DNA of 64,000 bases from Manduca sexta. Its lineage: Eukaryota > Arthropoda > Insecta > Lepidoptera > Sphingidae. Shown piece by piece: positions 10,501 through 22,100 of this stretch. Below the pieces are notes generated by a model. That model searched no databases. It worked only from the letters and a program-made list of their open reading frames with translations, and had not been told where the DNA came from. Location of the stretch: the NCBI RefSeq assembly GCF_014839805.1, contig NC_051123.1, positions 4,322,727-4,386,726 on the forward strand. Reading direction: 5' to 3'. The translations under genes and the position numbers were made by a program. Positions within the stretch are counted from its first letter, which is position 1, and each line of letters opens with the position of its first letter.

Positions 10501-13500
10501 ATGTCGTACCTGCTATTCGCATTACGTATATAGGTCTGCTAGCCTGCTAGTTATTTCTGAATCTATTTATATTAATAAAGAGCAGCAACGACAGCCGTTG
10601 TCCTGCCGAAAAAAAATCTAGAACTTGAGTATGGATCATAACCATAACATCATAACATGTTCAGTGACATGCACATGTACAGAAGAATTATATTTTTACC
10701 GAAAAAAAAACAGCTGTCTCGTAAATCCACATTTATCAAAAATCAGAAAAAAATCTTTCTACAATAACTGTTATAAGTATAGGAAAACTTAAAGAACAAT
10801 ATATAAATGAAATCGGTTAAGTTAAAGTTATGGCGTGACCAAAGGAAATAGATTTTTTTATAGAGATTAAATTTGCAAGAATCTCGTGGTATTTTTTTTC
10901 TTTTTATATACTTAAAGATTACAATAGCTCACTATATATTTTCTTTTGTACTGGATTGTTTGCTCACTAGTCAGTATCTACCTTAGTCTATGTTAAAATA
11001 TTTTATTTCAGTTGGTGGATGTAGAATCTGGTAATGATATAAACGAGCCAAATGTCCCTGGGGAGTTGTGGTTGAAAGGACCCACTACTTTCAAGGTAAA
11101 TAATCATTATCACTACTTATGAAACATATATTTCCAACTCCTTCCTATCCTTATTTCTCATAAATTTCTTTGCGAATTAAGAGTAGTTAGAGTCTTCAGT
11201 CTTGCCGAGCTTCACTGCCCAGTGTCATAAAATGCGTGCCACTATTGACCCTCGCTTATGGGAGATATATAGGTGGGAGGCTGGAATAATCTCGTATCTA
11301 TAAAGAGTGTCTTCATAATATACGAAATCGCGAGAATGTACCTACTGCCTATAGCTGTATTTATTATATAAATATAATTAGGTACGATGCGCTGGCGCCG
11401 AATCGATCTTGCCCGTGAGGATTTAGTAGTTGATTGTTTTTGTTGACAAATGCACATCCTTGCGCTCCATAAATATGAAGTTTTGTTTGTCTTTAACGGC
11501 TAGTTTTAGTTGTGTGTGGAACGGACTGCCAAGACGAATATCCGCAGGTTCAAATCCCAAGGGCACACACCTCTGATTTTCTAAAAAAATCATGTGTGTA
11601 TTCTTTGTGAATTTATCGTTCGCTTTAACGGTAAAGGCAAACATCGTGAGGAAACCTGCATATCTGAGAAGTTCTCTATAAGAATTTCGAAGGTGTGTGA
11701 AGTCTACCAATCCGCACTAAGCCAGCGTGGTGGACTAAGGCCTAATCCCTCTCAGTAGTAGAGGAGGCCCGTGCTCAGCAGTGGGCAAGTATATAATACA
11801 GGGCTGATATTATTATTATTATATTTGTTTGTCTTTGAGGCTGCATGTTAACAGACACACAACGAAAAATACATAATCCTGGTAAAAATTTAAAAGCGCA
11901 CATTTTAGTGATTTTAAGATTCCAGTAGTATGCATTAAATTTGATTACCGTTTTATAACAGATTATTACTAAATTAATTACAATTTACTGTTTTCTAGGG
12001 ATACTACAATAACCCAGAAGCAACTGCAGAAATCTACAAGGATGGTTGGATAAAGACAGGCGATGTGCTGTACAGAGACGAGCATTGGAACTTTTATTAT
12101 GTCGAGCGATTCAAGCAATTGCTCAAGTATAAAAATTATCAGGTAAGCACGAACAATATTACTATAGATGAATTTTAAGAAGCAAAAGTGGACAATGTTA
12201 GAAACTTTTTCTAGCCCTTCCACCCTCTACTGCTAACCTAACCGATATTTAAGCATACTCTCGCAAACCAAATAACAAACAATTTAGTGAGTTCTTGGTT
12301 CCATGACCAGCCGTATTTACCCATTGCTGGACATATTGATGGTGGTATATTTTATATCCGCCCGGATAGCGACCACCAAGAGATAAGAGTATTCAAGCTG
12401 TTAAAACTCGCCATAATGGCCCCCGTAAGCATGTCGCGTTCCAGGATCAGCCTGTGTATATTTGCTTCCAATAGGCCGGTATAATTTTGACGACTGCCCA
12501 AGAGTAATCTCTCGTCAGTCGACATTCTATTAGACCTCGTTCTACTTACCATCAGGGGCAATGAAGTCAAATACATATAAAAAACATAATTATTATGCAT
12601 CCCAGGTGTCTCCTACAGAACTAGAAGAAGTTATAAAACAACATCCAGGCGTTTACGAAGTAGCCGTTACCGGTATAACAGATCCTGAATGTGGGGACTT
12701 ACCAATCGCCTGTGTGATTCGGAAACCAGGGCACACAGTGACTGCGCAAGAAATTAAGGATTTAGTCAAAGGTAATTTAGTTATTAATCAAAAATTTAGA
12801 ACCCCTTTTGACTCTAAGTCGGATGAAAGTTTATATCGACGGTTGTAAGGGTAATTGACTTAAACGACAATTTTTTTGCGACACTAAGTTACATACATAT
12901 TTAAAATCAGCACATTTATCTATATTTTTTAATATAGTCAAAATTATTCGAAAAATAATAGCGCTTAAGTTAATGGGCCTTTCAACCGCCGATATAGATA
13001 TTTTGTACAATAAAATTAATCATGGCCCTACTTACACATTTGCATCTTTTATTCCTATGGAGGTAAGTAGAGGCGCACCTGGTGCAACTAATTTTCGCCA
13101 TGTTTTAGTCCAGTGATATGATAGGGGGCGAGCCAAATCGGACACAAATTCTTGACTCTAGATACTGAATAGAAAAATCTTATATCACATTGCCCGACTC
13201 GAGAGTGGAACTCGAGACTCCAGAGCGGTAGTAATACAGCGCACGCAATACAACGCCATCGAGACAATCTGATAGAAATTAACAGCTTGTGAGAGATAAA
13301 TATAGCAGTGTTTTATATCTAGATTAGTTGACAGCGTCTACGCGTCGCCTTATTTTGTAAACAAAAGTATCTAGACAGAGTGACAGAATAGGTGAAAGTC
13401 CAAAATGTAATGCCTCGTACAAATAAACAGTATCAGTGGGTAAATAAGTATTTTCCTTACAGATAGCATAATTGCTCTAATTTGCCAAGATATGGTAGAC

Positions 13501-15338
13501 CTCTCATCTATTATAATGCAAAACAACACGAACGAGATAAAAAATGTAAACACGGTGGCCGGTTCTGGGTTATTTTAGACAGAGTTTTATAACATTTGGC
13601 AAGTGTTGTAAAATTTTATAAATTCTGCTTGTTATGGCGTCATGTGACATGTAATCAAATTTAAAAGAGCATAAAATAATAATAATAATATCAGCCCTAT
13701 AGTATATACTTGCCCACTGCTGAGCACGGGCCTCCTCTACTACTGAGAGGGATTAGGCCTTAGTCCACCACGCTGGCCTAGTGCGGATCGGTAGACTTCA
13801 CACACGTTCGAAATTCCTATAGAGAACTTCTCAGATGTGCAGGTTTCCTCACGATGTTTTCCTTCACCGTTAAAGCGAACGATAAATTCACAAAGAATAC
13901 ACACATGATTTGAACCTGCGGACATTCGTCTCGGTAGTCCGTTCCACACCCAACTAGGCTATCGCCGCTTAGAGCAGCTTTCGAGCATAAAATAAATTAG
14001 CTTAATAGGAATCGGTGTTAAGTTAATATTTCGCTATATTAATAAATCGCATGTTTTGGCTCAGCAGATTGTTGAATTGTAAAATTTGGACAACGCCGCT
14101 TGAGATGCAAAAATAGATCTCAAAAACCGATTCAGAACAGAAGCCATTAACTAACGAGAGCAGAGAGACAAGGTATCGAGAAAACAGCACAATAATCAAA
14201 TGACAATTGGAATTAGGAACGCATGATTCCTGAGAGGGTTGTGCACTCATATGAAAATTTAAATTAATGTATTCCTTATTTTACGAGCATATAAATGAAC
14301 TGCTCTAAACAACAATAAAAAACCAATTGTACTTTTTTCTTCTCTCCTTGTCATGAATTGTAGTCTTTACCTTAAACTGATTTTGAAAAGAGCAACACCA
14401 GAGTTTCTTGCCCGTTCTTCTCTGGTGAGAACTGCTTTCCGAACTGGTGGTAGAGTTAATATTGCCGGAATCTAAATAATGTATAACATTTAACGGATTT
14501 AAATAAATCATTTCATTTCATTTCATGGCGTCTCCGAACTTGGGGTCCCCCGGAACCGAATTAACTAAAAAAAACTAGTACTAATAGGTCAACCTTGATA
14601 CATCTCGATTTTTTTAACGAATTATCTACTAAAATATAGTTCATTTTGATTCCATGTTGAGTAGGTGTCACAAACGGCGATCAACCACGCATTTGTTTTT
14701 TGATAAGTTAATTTTAATTTATTTGTTACATTCCTTTCCTATTTGTTTTATTTAATTTTATTCATATTTTGATTTCTGAGCTAATATATCTATTATTATG
14801 TGAAGTGACTCGTTTTAAAATTATGAAACTTTTGGAATCTATTAAGAAGTTTTTATAATATTATTAATAGTATTAATATAGTTGCAAATTTACTTCTTTA
14901 TAACGATTATTACATTGGTAATATAAGGAATCAGATATCTGACTCTTCATAAAATTCTTATTTATTGATTAATACACGACTAATATTTTGTAGAATGTTA
15001 AAAATTGTTGTGTACATACATATCGACCACAATACGACCACTAGTGGAGCACGTTTTGCGATGTGGTATGGCTGTGGTACGCGTAAACAAACTCTTATAA
15101 TAATATAAATAGATTACTATAAAAAATACTGGCTAGTATTGTAAATGGACCGTTAATGGCCAGTATTTTTCAACAAAAAGAAATAAGTAAGGAAGTATAT
15201 GTTTTTCCAGATTCCCTCGCTGATTCTAAGCAGCTAAGAGGCGGGGTGACGTTTGTTACCGAAATTCCGATGACAGTAACTACGAAGATTAACAGGAGAA
15301 AATTAAAGGAGTTAGTGCCGAGTTTGAACAGAGAATAA
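4530..15338 (+). CDS. Gene B: complete ANL-superfamily ligase-like gene, 11 coding exons
   Basis: Exons: 4530-4733, 5330-5537, 6743-6941, 7116-7238, 7431-7605, 8837-8977, 10309-10434, 11012-11095, 11999-12142, 12606-12771, 15211-15338; stop TAA 15336-15338. All junctions are GT-AG and in phase, giving 565 residues. Motifs: TSGTTGLPK about 220-228, YGLSE 362-366, TGD 440-442, VER 455-457 (E replaces the usual D), catalytic lysine about 549 in TTKINRR. The C-terminus NRE lacks a peroxisomal signal. I start at ATG 4530 because the reading frame is open from there into the conserved exon-2 sequence and encodes TTFS exactly where gene D has its 14-nt first exon; an initiator-like TCAGA lies 59 nt upstream. 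The alternative is splicing from an unseen first exon to the AG at 4560-4561. Introns hold an RTE fragment, SINEs and MITEs. Likely a cytosolic acyl/aryl-CoA ligase; substrate unknown. Confidence 0.88.
4905..5325 (-). mobile_element. RTE-like LINE reverse-transcriptase fragment in gene B intron
   Basis: The reverse strand encodes the thumb-side part of an RTE-type reverse transcriptase: GLTMNTNKIK, then EYQDEYIYLGQVIS, AAKEVNRRIANSWR, an in-frame TGA, then FKDRNFDMRLKKERF and LTYGCQTW. The order and motifs fit RTE clade elements known in insects. It is dead: it contains a stop and frame breaks and is truncated at both ends. The fragment ends just upstream of the gene B exon at 5330. Confidence 0.85.
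5583..5850. repeat. Rep-I copy
   Basis: A diverged copy of Rep-I (AGGGGTAGGC...TGATGTGATATGCGAGCC...CCGGAGATCGAACAC). The closing GATCGAACAC-like string could be a decayed tRNA box B, hinting at SINE origin. Confidence 0.5.
6440..6735 (+). mobile_element. SINE-A copy abutting gene B exon acceptor
   Basis: It includes the GCAGGTTCAAAACCC box-B-like segment, the GTGTGTGAAGTCTGCC body and GGGCTGATATTAATTATT tail. The tail ends about 8 nt before the acceptor of the exon at 6743, so the 3' splice site uses SINE-derived or SINE-adjacent sequence. Confidence 0.82.
8126..8508. mobile_element. Harbinger-like MITE with TTA target duplication
   Basis: GGGCCTATGCACAC opens the element and GTGTGCATAGGCCC closes it; inverted similarity continues through a TTTTTAACGC...CGAC segment. 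TTA occurs directly on both sides (8123-8125 and 8509-8511). A 3-bp TWA duplication with GGGCC ends fits PIF/Harbinger. It is 383 bp with no transposase. Confidence 0.82.
8554..8718. mobile_element. Small MITE-like inverted repeat
   Basis: AGAGGC..GCCTTTCTGCAATCGTTGACGCTAA on the left is mirrored imperfectly by TTAGCGTTTAAAATTGTAGAAAGGC on the right. Related single arms occur near 18155-18185 and 44855-44900. Confidence 0.6.
9717..10256. mobile_element. TIR element (MITE-5 family), copy 1
   Basis: It starts GAATTGACAACATTTCA and ends with an imperfect inverse (ATATTGTCAGTTG). The body, including GCTTGATGACGTCA and TTTGTCAATGTCAAATG, is shared with 36405-36935. Small open frames inside are not conserved between the copies. 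Confidence 0.72.
11495..11823 (+). mobile_element. SINE-A copy, full body, with target-site duplication
   Basis: The tRNA-like head (GGAACGGACTGCC, GCAGGTTCAAATCCC) is followed by the SINE-A body and an ATT tail. TTTGTTTGTCTTT is present directly before (11482-11494) and after (11824-11836). It lies in a gene B intron. Confidence 0.9.
12339..12570 (-). repeat. Rep-C copy ending close to gene B exon 12606
   Basis: Minus-oriented Rep-C (ATATCCGCCCGGATAGCGACCA to CTTACCATCAGGGGCA). It ends about 35 nt before the splice acceptor. Confidence 0.7.
13055..13280. repeat. Rep-I copy
   Basis: GTGATATGATAGGGGGCGAGCC, then GGACACAAATTC and GAACTCGAGACTCC, as in the other Rep-I copies. It lies in the last intron of gene B. 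Confidence 0.55.
13679..13982 (-). mobile_element. SINE-A copy with target-site duplication
   Basis: On the reverse strand, with the ATT tail at the left and the tRNA-like head at the right. GAGCATAAAATA flanks it at 13667-13678 and 13983-13994. The duplication shows that the 5' end extends about 12 nt beyond the GCGGCGATAGCC head. An internal deletion removes part of the body before the head. Confidence 0.88.
14300..14528 (+). mobile_element. LINE 3'-end fragment (Rep-H)
   Basis: AGTTTCTTGCCCGTTC, GAACTGCTTTCCGAACT and a terminal (CATTT)n tail, repeated at 20150-20357. A pentameric tail after this conserved segment is typical of a lepidopteran non-LTR 3' UTR; clade is not determined. Confidence 0.65.
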
Positions 15339-16118
15339 TTATTGTAGAGGCGTAGAGTAGTTACAAAGTAGAGAGAGAATAATTATTGTTGAAGTCACCT
15401 TCATCCGCGTAGTAGCAGTTTTTGCTGTTAAATGTGAAGGCTTAGTTCTGGTCTAAGATTATACAGATATATCTTATAAATTTAGTGATGTCACTTGCAC
15501 GGACGCAAGTATGACTTTAAGATGGCATATAGTTACTTATATCATGACATTATTGTGCAAAATACGATTCCAATAAAGTATTCGATACCTTACATTTCTG
15601 TTATCAATGTAGCATCACATAGGATTACGCAATTACACTAGAATCGGACACACTTTATAATGTAATCCATGCAAATAATTGGAACAGACTTGACTATCTG
15701 ATTTTAACATTATATCTACAATAAATTATTTTATTACATTGTAGTTTCTTTTATCAAGGCCCGGATTATCATTATCACTATCGTTATGTGGGATATTTTT
15801 TATATTCTAAATATTAATATTATTCTTTTAACACCTTCAGTATCTAGAGGTTCTTTCTCGAGCAAACCGCCTTACCATTCGTTCCATACAATTACTACGC
15901 CACTAAGGCTGTCAAAACATACACGAGATGACGAGCGCAATATTCTTGTTACTGTTTTAGTGTTAAACTTATCGTGAGAAGTCAATACAAGAAGTGGGAG
16001 TCTTCCCATATAACAAAAAATACGCAGTCTGACTGCTAAACGTCTGGGCAAGCCATTACGTCAAATTTTAACGTAACAAAACAAAAATGCCAATTAAGAC
16101 TGTGTCTGGTGTATTCGA
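15339..16118. other. Gene B 3' flank, no gene seen
   Basis: Contains the gene B 3' UTR with AATAAA at 15572. No further gene or recognisable element. Confidence 0.5.
15572..15577 (+). promoter_or_regulatory. Polyadenylation signal candidate, gene B
   Basis: The AATAAA hexamer lies 234 nt after the gene B stop codon. It is the first clear AATAAA downstream. Confidence 0.4.
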
Positions 16119-16130
16119 AAACTAGACATT

Positions 16131-16448
16131 ATAATAAATATAATAATAATATCATCTCTGTATTATATACTTGCCCACTGCTGAGCACGGGCCTCCTCTA
16201 CTACTGAGAGGGATTAGGCCTAGTCCAACACGCTATCCTAGTGCGGATTGGTAGACTTCACACACCTTCGAAATTCCTATAGAGAACTTCTCAGATGTGC
16301 AGGTTTCTTCACGATGTTTTCCTCCACCGTCATAAAGAATACACACATGATTTTAGAAAAGTCAGAGGTGTGTGCCCTTGGGATTTGAACCTGCGGACAT
16401 TCGTCTTGGTAGTCCGTTCCACAACCAACTAGGCTATCGCCGCTGACT
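16131..16448 (-). mobile_element. SINE-A copy with target-site duplication
   Basis: Reverse-strand SINE-A. AAACTAGACATT lies on both sides (16119-16130 and 16449-16460). Confidence 0.9.
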
Positions 16449-16460
16449 AAACTAGACATT

Positions 16461-17508
16461 GATAACTTTAATCTCTGATTAAACCGTCTGGATCTTTCCT
16501 TAATCATTACGCAATTTTTGAAAATTCGATAGGCGATAACAAATTTATTTTTAAATCTTTCCATTGTTGACAGGAAAACAATTACACATTCTGCAGATAA
16601 GGTTTATCAGGACTACTCGTACAAAGGGCGTCAGTAGGGTATTTGACTTATTTTTATTTATAACATTTATAAAATATGAACGTCGAATAAATTCTAAAAC
16701 AGAAGAAATTATTGAAATCTCGTAGAAAATATACAAGTTATATTCTATTGAAGTTAGGTAGTAGGATTGAGTGTCAAAAAACAAAAAAGGGACGATATAC
16801 TTGCATGTGACGTCATCGAGGATTACTATGCTTATATGCTTGCGAAAGAAGTTATATTTAGGTTCAATAGTATTAATAACCGAGAGACAGTTCAAAATTC
16901 GTATAAATCTATAGTATCTGTCTACCTTAGTATTCCCCAACTACATATTATGTCGCTACACGAGTAGATACGGCTGATTAAACTTCAACCATATTAAATT
17001 TAAATAGGGTTGAAAATATTATGCAAGAAGCAATTGTGCGATCAAGCACGAACATCTACAAAAATAATTGGTTGCAGGTCTTTATTTAAATTTGAAAAAA
17101 GCATGCAATGTTAAAAAATATACTGAATAGATTTACAAGAGTGGCTACAAAATACTTTAGACATTAAAAACTGCATTTACAGGATTCGAAAAAATGTACA
17201 GTCAGCAAGAAAATAGGCAATTTATGCAAAACATTGTTTTATGTCAATTTATATTGTTATTTATAAGGGCAAGAAATTGGGCAATTGATATAACTGCTTT
17301 TTTCATGATAACCGCTTCTATTCCTTATACGGATCAAAGACTCTATAGAGCTATTAAATGTTTGAGTACTTTTAAAGCCAAAAATTTCAAAAAATATTCT
17401 CCGTACATATTGCGGGATGTGCGATTCTAAAGCGTTTTGAAACATAAAAAAACTTTGTGAATATAAAATAACTGTTTTAAAAAAGTAAAATACATAATGT
17501 CTATGAAT
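16461..17508. other. Intergenic, no gene seen
   Basis: AT-rich with short open frames (up to 129 codons on the reverse strand, 16551-16940) that show no recognisable domain, no splice context and ordinary AT-rich composition. I do not call a gene. Confidence 0.5.
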
Positions 17509-17518
17509 TATTATAGTG

Positions 17519-17837
17519 GCGATAGCCTAGTTGGTTGTGGAACGGACTTCCGCAGGTTCAAAATCCAAGGGCACACACCTCTGACTTTTCTAAAAAAAAT
17601 ATTTGTGTATTGTTTGTGAATTATCGCTTGCTTTAACGGTGAAGGAATAAATAGATCGTGAAGAAACCTGCACACCTGAGAAATTCTCTATAGGAATTTC
17701 GAAGGTGTGTGAAGTCTACCAATCCGCACTAGGCCAGTGTGGTGGACTAAGGCCTAATTCCCCTCAGTAGTAGAGGAGGCCCGTGCCCAACAGTAGGACA
17801 GTATATAATACAGGGCTGTTATTATAATTATTATTAT
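17519..17837 (+). mobile_element. SINE-A copy with target-site duplication
   Basis: It starts GCGATAGCCTAGTTGG and ends in an AT-rich ATT tail. ATTATAGTG occurs at 17510-17518 and 17838-17846. Confidence 0.87.
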
Positions 17838-17941
17838 ATTATAGTGTATATTATGTGTGCTATAATTAATCATTTAATTTCCGGCATTGATCAACGTAAT
17901 TTTCATTACAATTTCCGTGTAGGCTTCTAGCGTAATCAGTG

Positions 17942-18122
17942 CTGGGCCCTTATTCTGTATGATAGTGTAAACGCGTAACGCGGCCGAGTCATGTTATCTT
18001 TGAGAAATGTGCGTGGAATGGTATTCTGTAAGCCAAATTTCTATAGTCCTAAACATGATGTGTTGTGTTACGAGCTTGTTACGCACTGTTAAAATAACGT
18101 GCGGGATAGAGAATAAGCCCCC
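17942..18122. mobile_element. Small MITE with GGGCCCTTATTCT ends
   Basis: GGGCCCTTATTCTGTAT at the left and ATAGAGAATAAGCCCC at the right are inverted repeats about 180 bp apart. No ORF and no clear target duplication. Confidence 0.6.
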
Positions 18123-18208
18123 TGAGCGTTACGTTGTATGTAGCCAACATATCCTTCTACAATCGTAAACGCTAACGTAATTTGTCAGAGTTTTTGTTCA
18201 CGGCAAAT

Positions 18209-18430
18209 TGACCCCTCTGCACCTGATGGTTTGTGTAATGGTGTCTAACAGAATATCGACTGATGAGAGATGATTAACCCTTGGCAGACGACGCAATTAT
18301 GCCGGCCTGTTGGAACCGGATACACAGGCTGATCCCGGAACGCGACAAACTTACGTGGGTCACTATGGCGGGTTTTAATACCTTACGTTGGTCGCTATCC
18401 GAGCGGATATTAAATACATCCTACTACCAG
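18209..18430 (+). repeat. Rep-C copy
   Basis: It runs from CTGCACCTGATGG to GCGGATATTAAATACATCC in the plus orientation. The 87-codon open frame inside it is a repeat shadow. Confidence 0.7.
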
Positions 18431-18579
18431 CAAAATAACATAGCAATAGACTTATCGATAGGTATTATCATTACCATAATTTATTTCTGGTTTTTATTAG
18501 CGTTAACGACTGCACAGACGCATTTTCGCTATGACCGCAAATAAAGCTATTTATTTTATTAAAAATCATACCTATCGGA

Positions 18580-18913
18580 AGCGGCGATAGCCTAGTTGGG
18601 TGTGGAACGGACTGCCAAGACGAATGTCCGCAGGTTCAAATCCCAAGGGCACACACCTCTGACTTTTCTAAAATCATGTGTGTATTCTTTGTGAATTTAT
18701 CGTTCGCTTTAACGGTGAAGGAAAACATCGTGAGGAAACCTGCACATCTGAGAAGTTCTCTACAGGAATTTCGAAGGTGTGTGAAGTCTACCAACCCGCA
18801 CTAGGCTAGCGTGGTGAACTAAGGCCTAATCCCTCTCAGTAGTAGAGGAGGCCCGTGCTCAGCAGTGGGCAAGTATACAATACAGGGCTGATATTATTAT
18901 TATTATTATTATT
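18580..18913 (+). mobile_element. Full-length SINE-A reference copy with 12-bp target duplication
   Basis: GCGGCGATAGCCTAGTTGGG gives an A-box-like start and GCAGGTTCAAATCCC a B-box-like segment, both typical of a tRNA-derived Pol III promoter. The body then runs to an (ATT)n tail. ATACCTATCGGA flanks it at 18568-18579 and 18914-18925. Length is about 334 bp. The family resembles the abundant lepidopteran SINEs (Metulj-type); the name is inference. Confidence 0.93.
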
Positions 18914-19043
18914 ATACCTATCGGACATCCAACCCACTAAAGATTACAAACTCCATGTCATAACTTGCACGTCGGTACTCAATTATGTCCTAAGATAACT
19001 TTTATGTAAACGGTACTGTATGTTGTCAAAGAACAACAAACAG

Positions 19044-19064
19044 ACAGTCTTTATCTAAAGTTGG
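19044..19064 (+). promoter_or_regulatory. Candidate core promoter of gene C
   Basis: ACAGTCT at 19044, a near-match to the arthropod initiator TCAGT, lies about 60 nt before ATG 19105. CTAAAGTTGG follows about 11 nt later. The same order recurs upstream of D and G. No TATA box is seen. Confidence 0.42.
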
Positions 19065-19104
19065 TGCTGTGAACACGAGTAGAAAAATAATTATTTTTTA
19101 AACG

Positions 19105-22100
19105 ATGACTGGATTCAGGTATTTATTTTGGTTTTCGTATATTTAAACGAGTGCACTATAATTGATTTAGACGCAAAATAAATTTATAAACTTTTTAAAA
19201 CCACAAAAAAGTAATTCGTTTCATTATTGTTAGCTTATTTACTTAACATTATTTTGTGCCATCACAATATTTTTTTATTTTTTACACTAGCACAGTAAAG
19301 GGAATCCACTGCACCTGATGGTAAATAGATTGGAGTGAAGTGAAATTTCTTAACGTACTTGCATTTTTACAAAAAACAAACCTTGTATAAGCGCCTGCAT
19401 TCACTTATCGTAGAACTACCTACCAATGCCACAAGACCTCTGCTAATACCAATAATTACTATTTCAGAGGCAGTAACATACCAAAAACAAGTCACGCAAA
19501 TGATGCCGTACATTGGTATTTAAGTGATTTAACACATCGTGTAGTAGAAAAATCTGGAATATCCAACGACCGATATCATCTAGGAAAGATCATACTGCAA
19601 AGTCTTAAAGATGACCCACAATTACTATCTCAAGTAAGTGATTTTCATATTGTATAATTGAGTTTGTGTTTTGTTTTCGAAGTCAGCGTAAAACCCGTTC
19701 AGATGGCAAACATTAAACGAGTGTTAACTACATTTTTATTTATTTATTTCTATTAGAACGGATAAAACAATTACACTAATTAAGTTAATAATTACAATAT
19801 ATAACTATATTAAAATACATATACTCTTATTTGCGCGCAAAATGCGTTGGAATGTGTACATAAGATCTTTGTGCACTCTTATAGGAATTTAATGTTTATT
19901 TATAACCTACTAGCTTTTGTTCGCTCTGCTTGCTTCGCCTTCGTGTAGGATTTTCTAGGATAAAATATATGGATATATAGTTTCCCGGGATAGAAAGTAG
20001 CCTATAACCTTCCCAGAGTCTTAAATTATCTCCGTACTAAATTTCATAAAATACCTTTAATAAATTTTGAGACAATCCATCACATAAAGACAGAAAAGGG
20101 GATTTTGTTTTATAATATGTAAAGATTTTGCGAGTATATATATGAATGAACTGATCTAAACAACAATACAAAAAAACTGGTTGTATGTATACACTGTAGT
20201 TTATACCTTAAACTGATTTAAAAAAGAGCTACACCAGAGTTTCTTGCCCGTTCTCTGGTAAGAACTGCTTTCCGAACTAGTCGAGTTAATATTGACTAAA
20301 TCTCAATAATGCCTAACATTTTACAAGTTCAAATAAATTATTGAACTTCATTTCATATCAAAATGTGTACAAACTACGTGTAGTGGTAAACACGCGTTTT
20401 GTTAACGTGCGTCTGAAGTTTATCATCTGAACGGTTTTGGAACATCGGTAAATATTTATAAAATTTTCGACCTTGAGTTTATTTATACACTGAGACCTCA
20501 TTATCGTCGCTTTATAACAATGCATCAACACAAATAAAGTGCAGGTCAAATCGGTTTATAAAATATGTATTTAGCACTGGTGTTGGGTCCATATAACCCG
20601 ATCTCTGCCGACTTCGATTTATATAGAATCTAATTATCATTAGAACGATTTGCAAACAATATTCATGCACACCAGTACCTATATGTTATGTCGGGTTCCC
20701 TATAAGAAAATTTCACCTTTCGCCACTCATATTTAGTTAAGAAAACGTTACAAACATGGCATCAGACCTTTTCCGTGGTTGGCACAGGTCGTCATCCAAA
20801 TTTCGTCGACTATCTCACGTTCCATACAATAATTACCATAAAATGTACCAGGTACAATTATGAAGCGATAATAGCCTAGTTGGGTGTCGAACGGACTGCC
20901 AAGACGAATGTCCGCAGGTTCAAATCCCAAGGGCACACCTCTGACTTTTCTAAAAAATCATGTGTGTATTCTTTGTGAATTTATCGTTCGCTTTAACGGT
21001 GAAGGAAAACATCGTGAGGAAACCTGCACATCTGAGAAGTTCTCTATAGGAATTTCGAAGGTGTGTGAAGTCTACCAATCCGCACTAGGTCAGCGTGGTG
21101 GACTAATGCCTAATCCCTCTCAGTAGTAAGGGAGGCCCGTGCTCAGCAGTGGGCAAGTATATAATACAGGGCTGATATTATTATTATTACAACTATGAAC
21201 GCCGTCCAAAGCAACTATTTTCCTTAAGGCAAGACAGAATCGATCTCCAAATACAACAATGAATTCAGCCACAAGATAACTTTCATTCCGTATTTCTGTT
21301 CAGATAGACGGCGGTACGGGAGAGTCAGAAACCTTCAGATCAGTATTAAAGAGATCGGTGCAATGTGCTAACGGACTCAGAAAGCTAGGTCTTAAAACCG
21401 GTGACGTCATGATTCTAATGGCACCAAACCATTTGGACTTGGCCATTCCCTTCTACGCAGCTCTGTATCTTGGAATTACTATTGCCCCAATCGACAGGTT
21501 ATTAAGAGTTAGTAAGTACAAGTTTCCTAACATTCTCTTGGAAAGGTAAAATTTTTGCTGTTAAACTCAGTCATAAATTGCGTAGTTCTAGACTAAACTA
21601 CTTACCCAAAAGAAATATTAGATTATTATTCTGTATCCTTATAAAAAAAAACAGTTACTATGATGCTATAGCTCGCTTCTACAACAATAATTAAGCTGTA
21701 AGTTATTATTCTGAGAAAGAAATAACGTCCTTGCTAGCTTGTGGACCAATCAGAATCTTAGAAAAAGAAAATGACTTGACGGATGATATTTTGAGTTTTA
21801 ATTGCATCTAACTTCATTTTACACATTCTCATGTCATTCTTTATGACTGTGCCGTACTTCACTTCGTAATTTAAAAATCTTAAAGGTGATAAATTTAATC
21901 TCTCTTTGAATTTTACAAATTATGTAATGGATTTAGATCATAGGTTCTCTACGTGGACGGTAACGGCCCTCCATTTGAGAATTTCAAGGGGGGAGGAGTA
22001 GTTGACAACCTAGAGGAAATAACGGGGCATTGAGATAGCGTAGAGTGACGTGGGTATACAGTTTCAAAAATGCAAAAAACTACACTTTTACCGCGTACTA

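Noticed and set aside
16551..16940. 129-codon reverse-strand open frame
   Set aside because: No domain, no promoter or splice context, composition like the surrounding AT-rich DNA.
18580..18594. tRNA gene at the GCGATAGCCTAGTTGG start of SINE-A copies
   Set aside because: A- and B-box-like segments are present but no cloverleaf with anticodon and acceptor stems forms; flanking duplications show these are SINEs.
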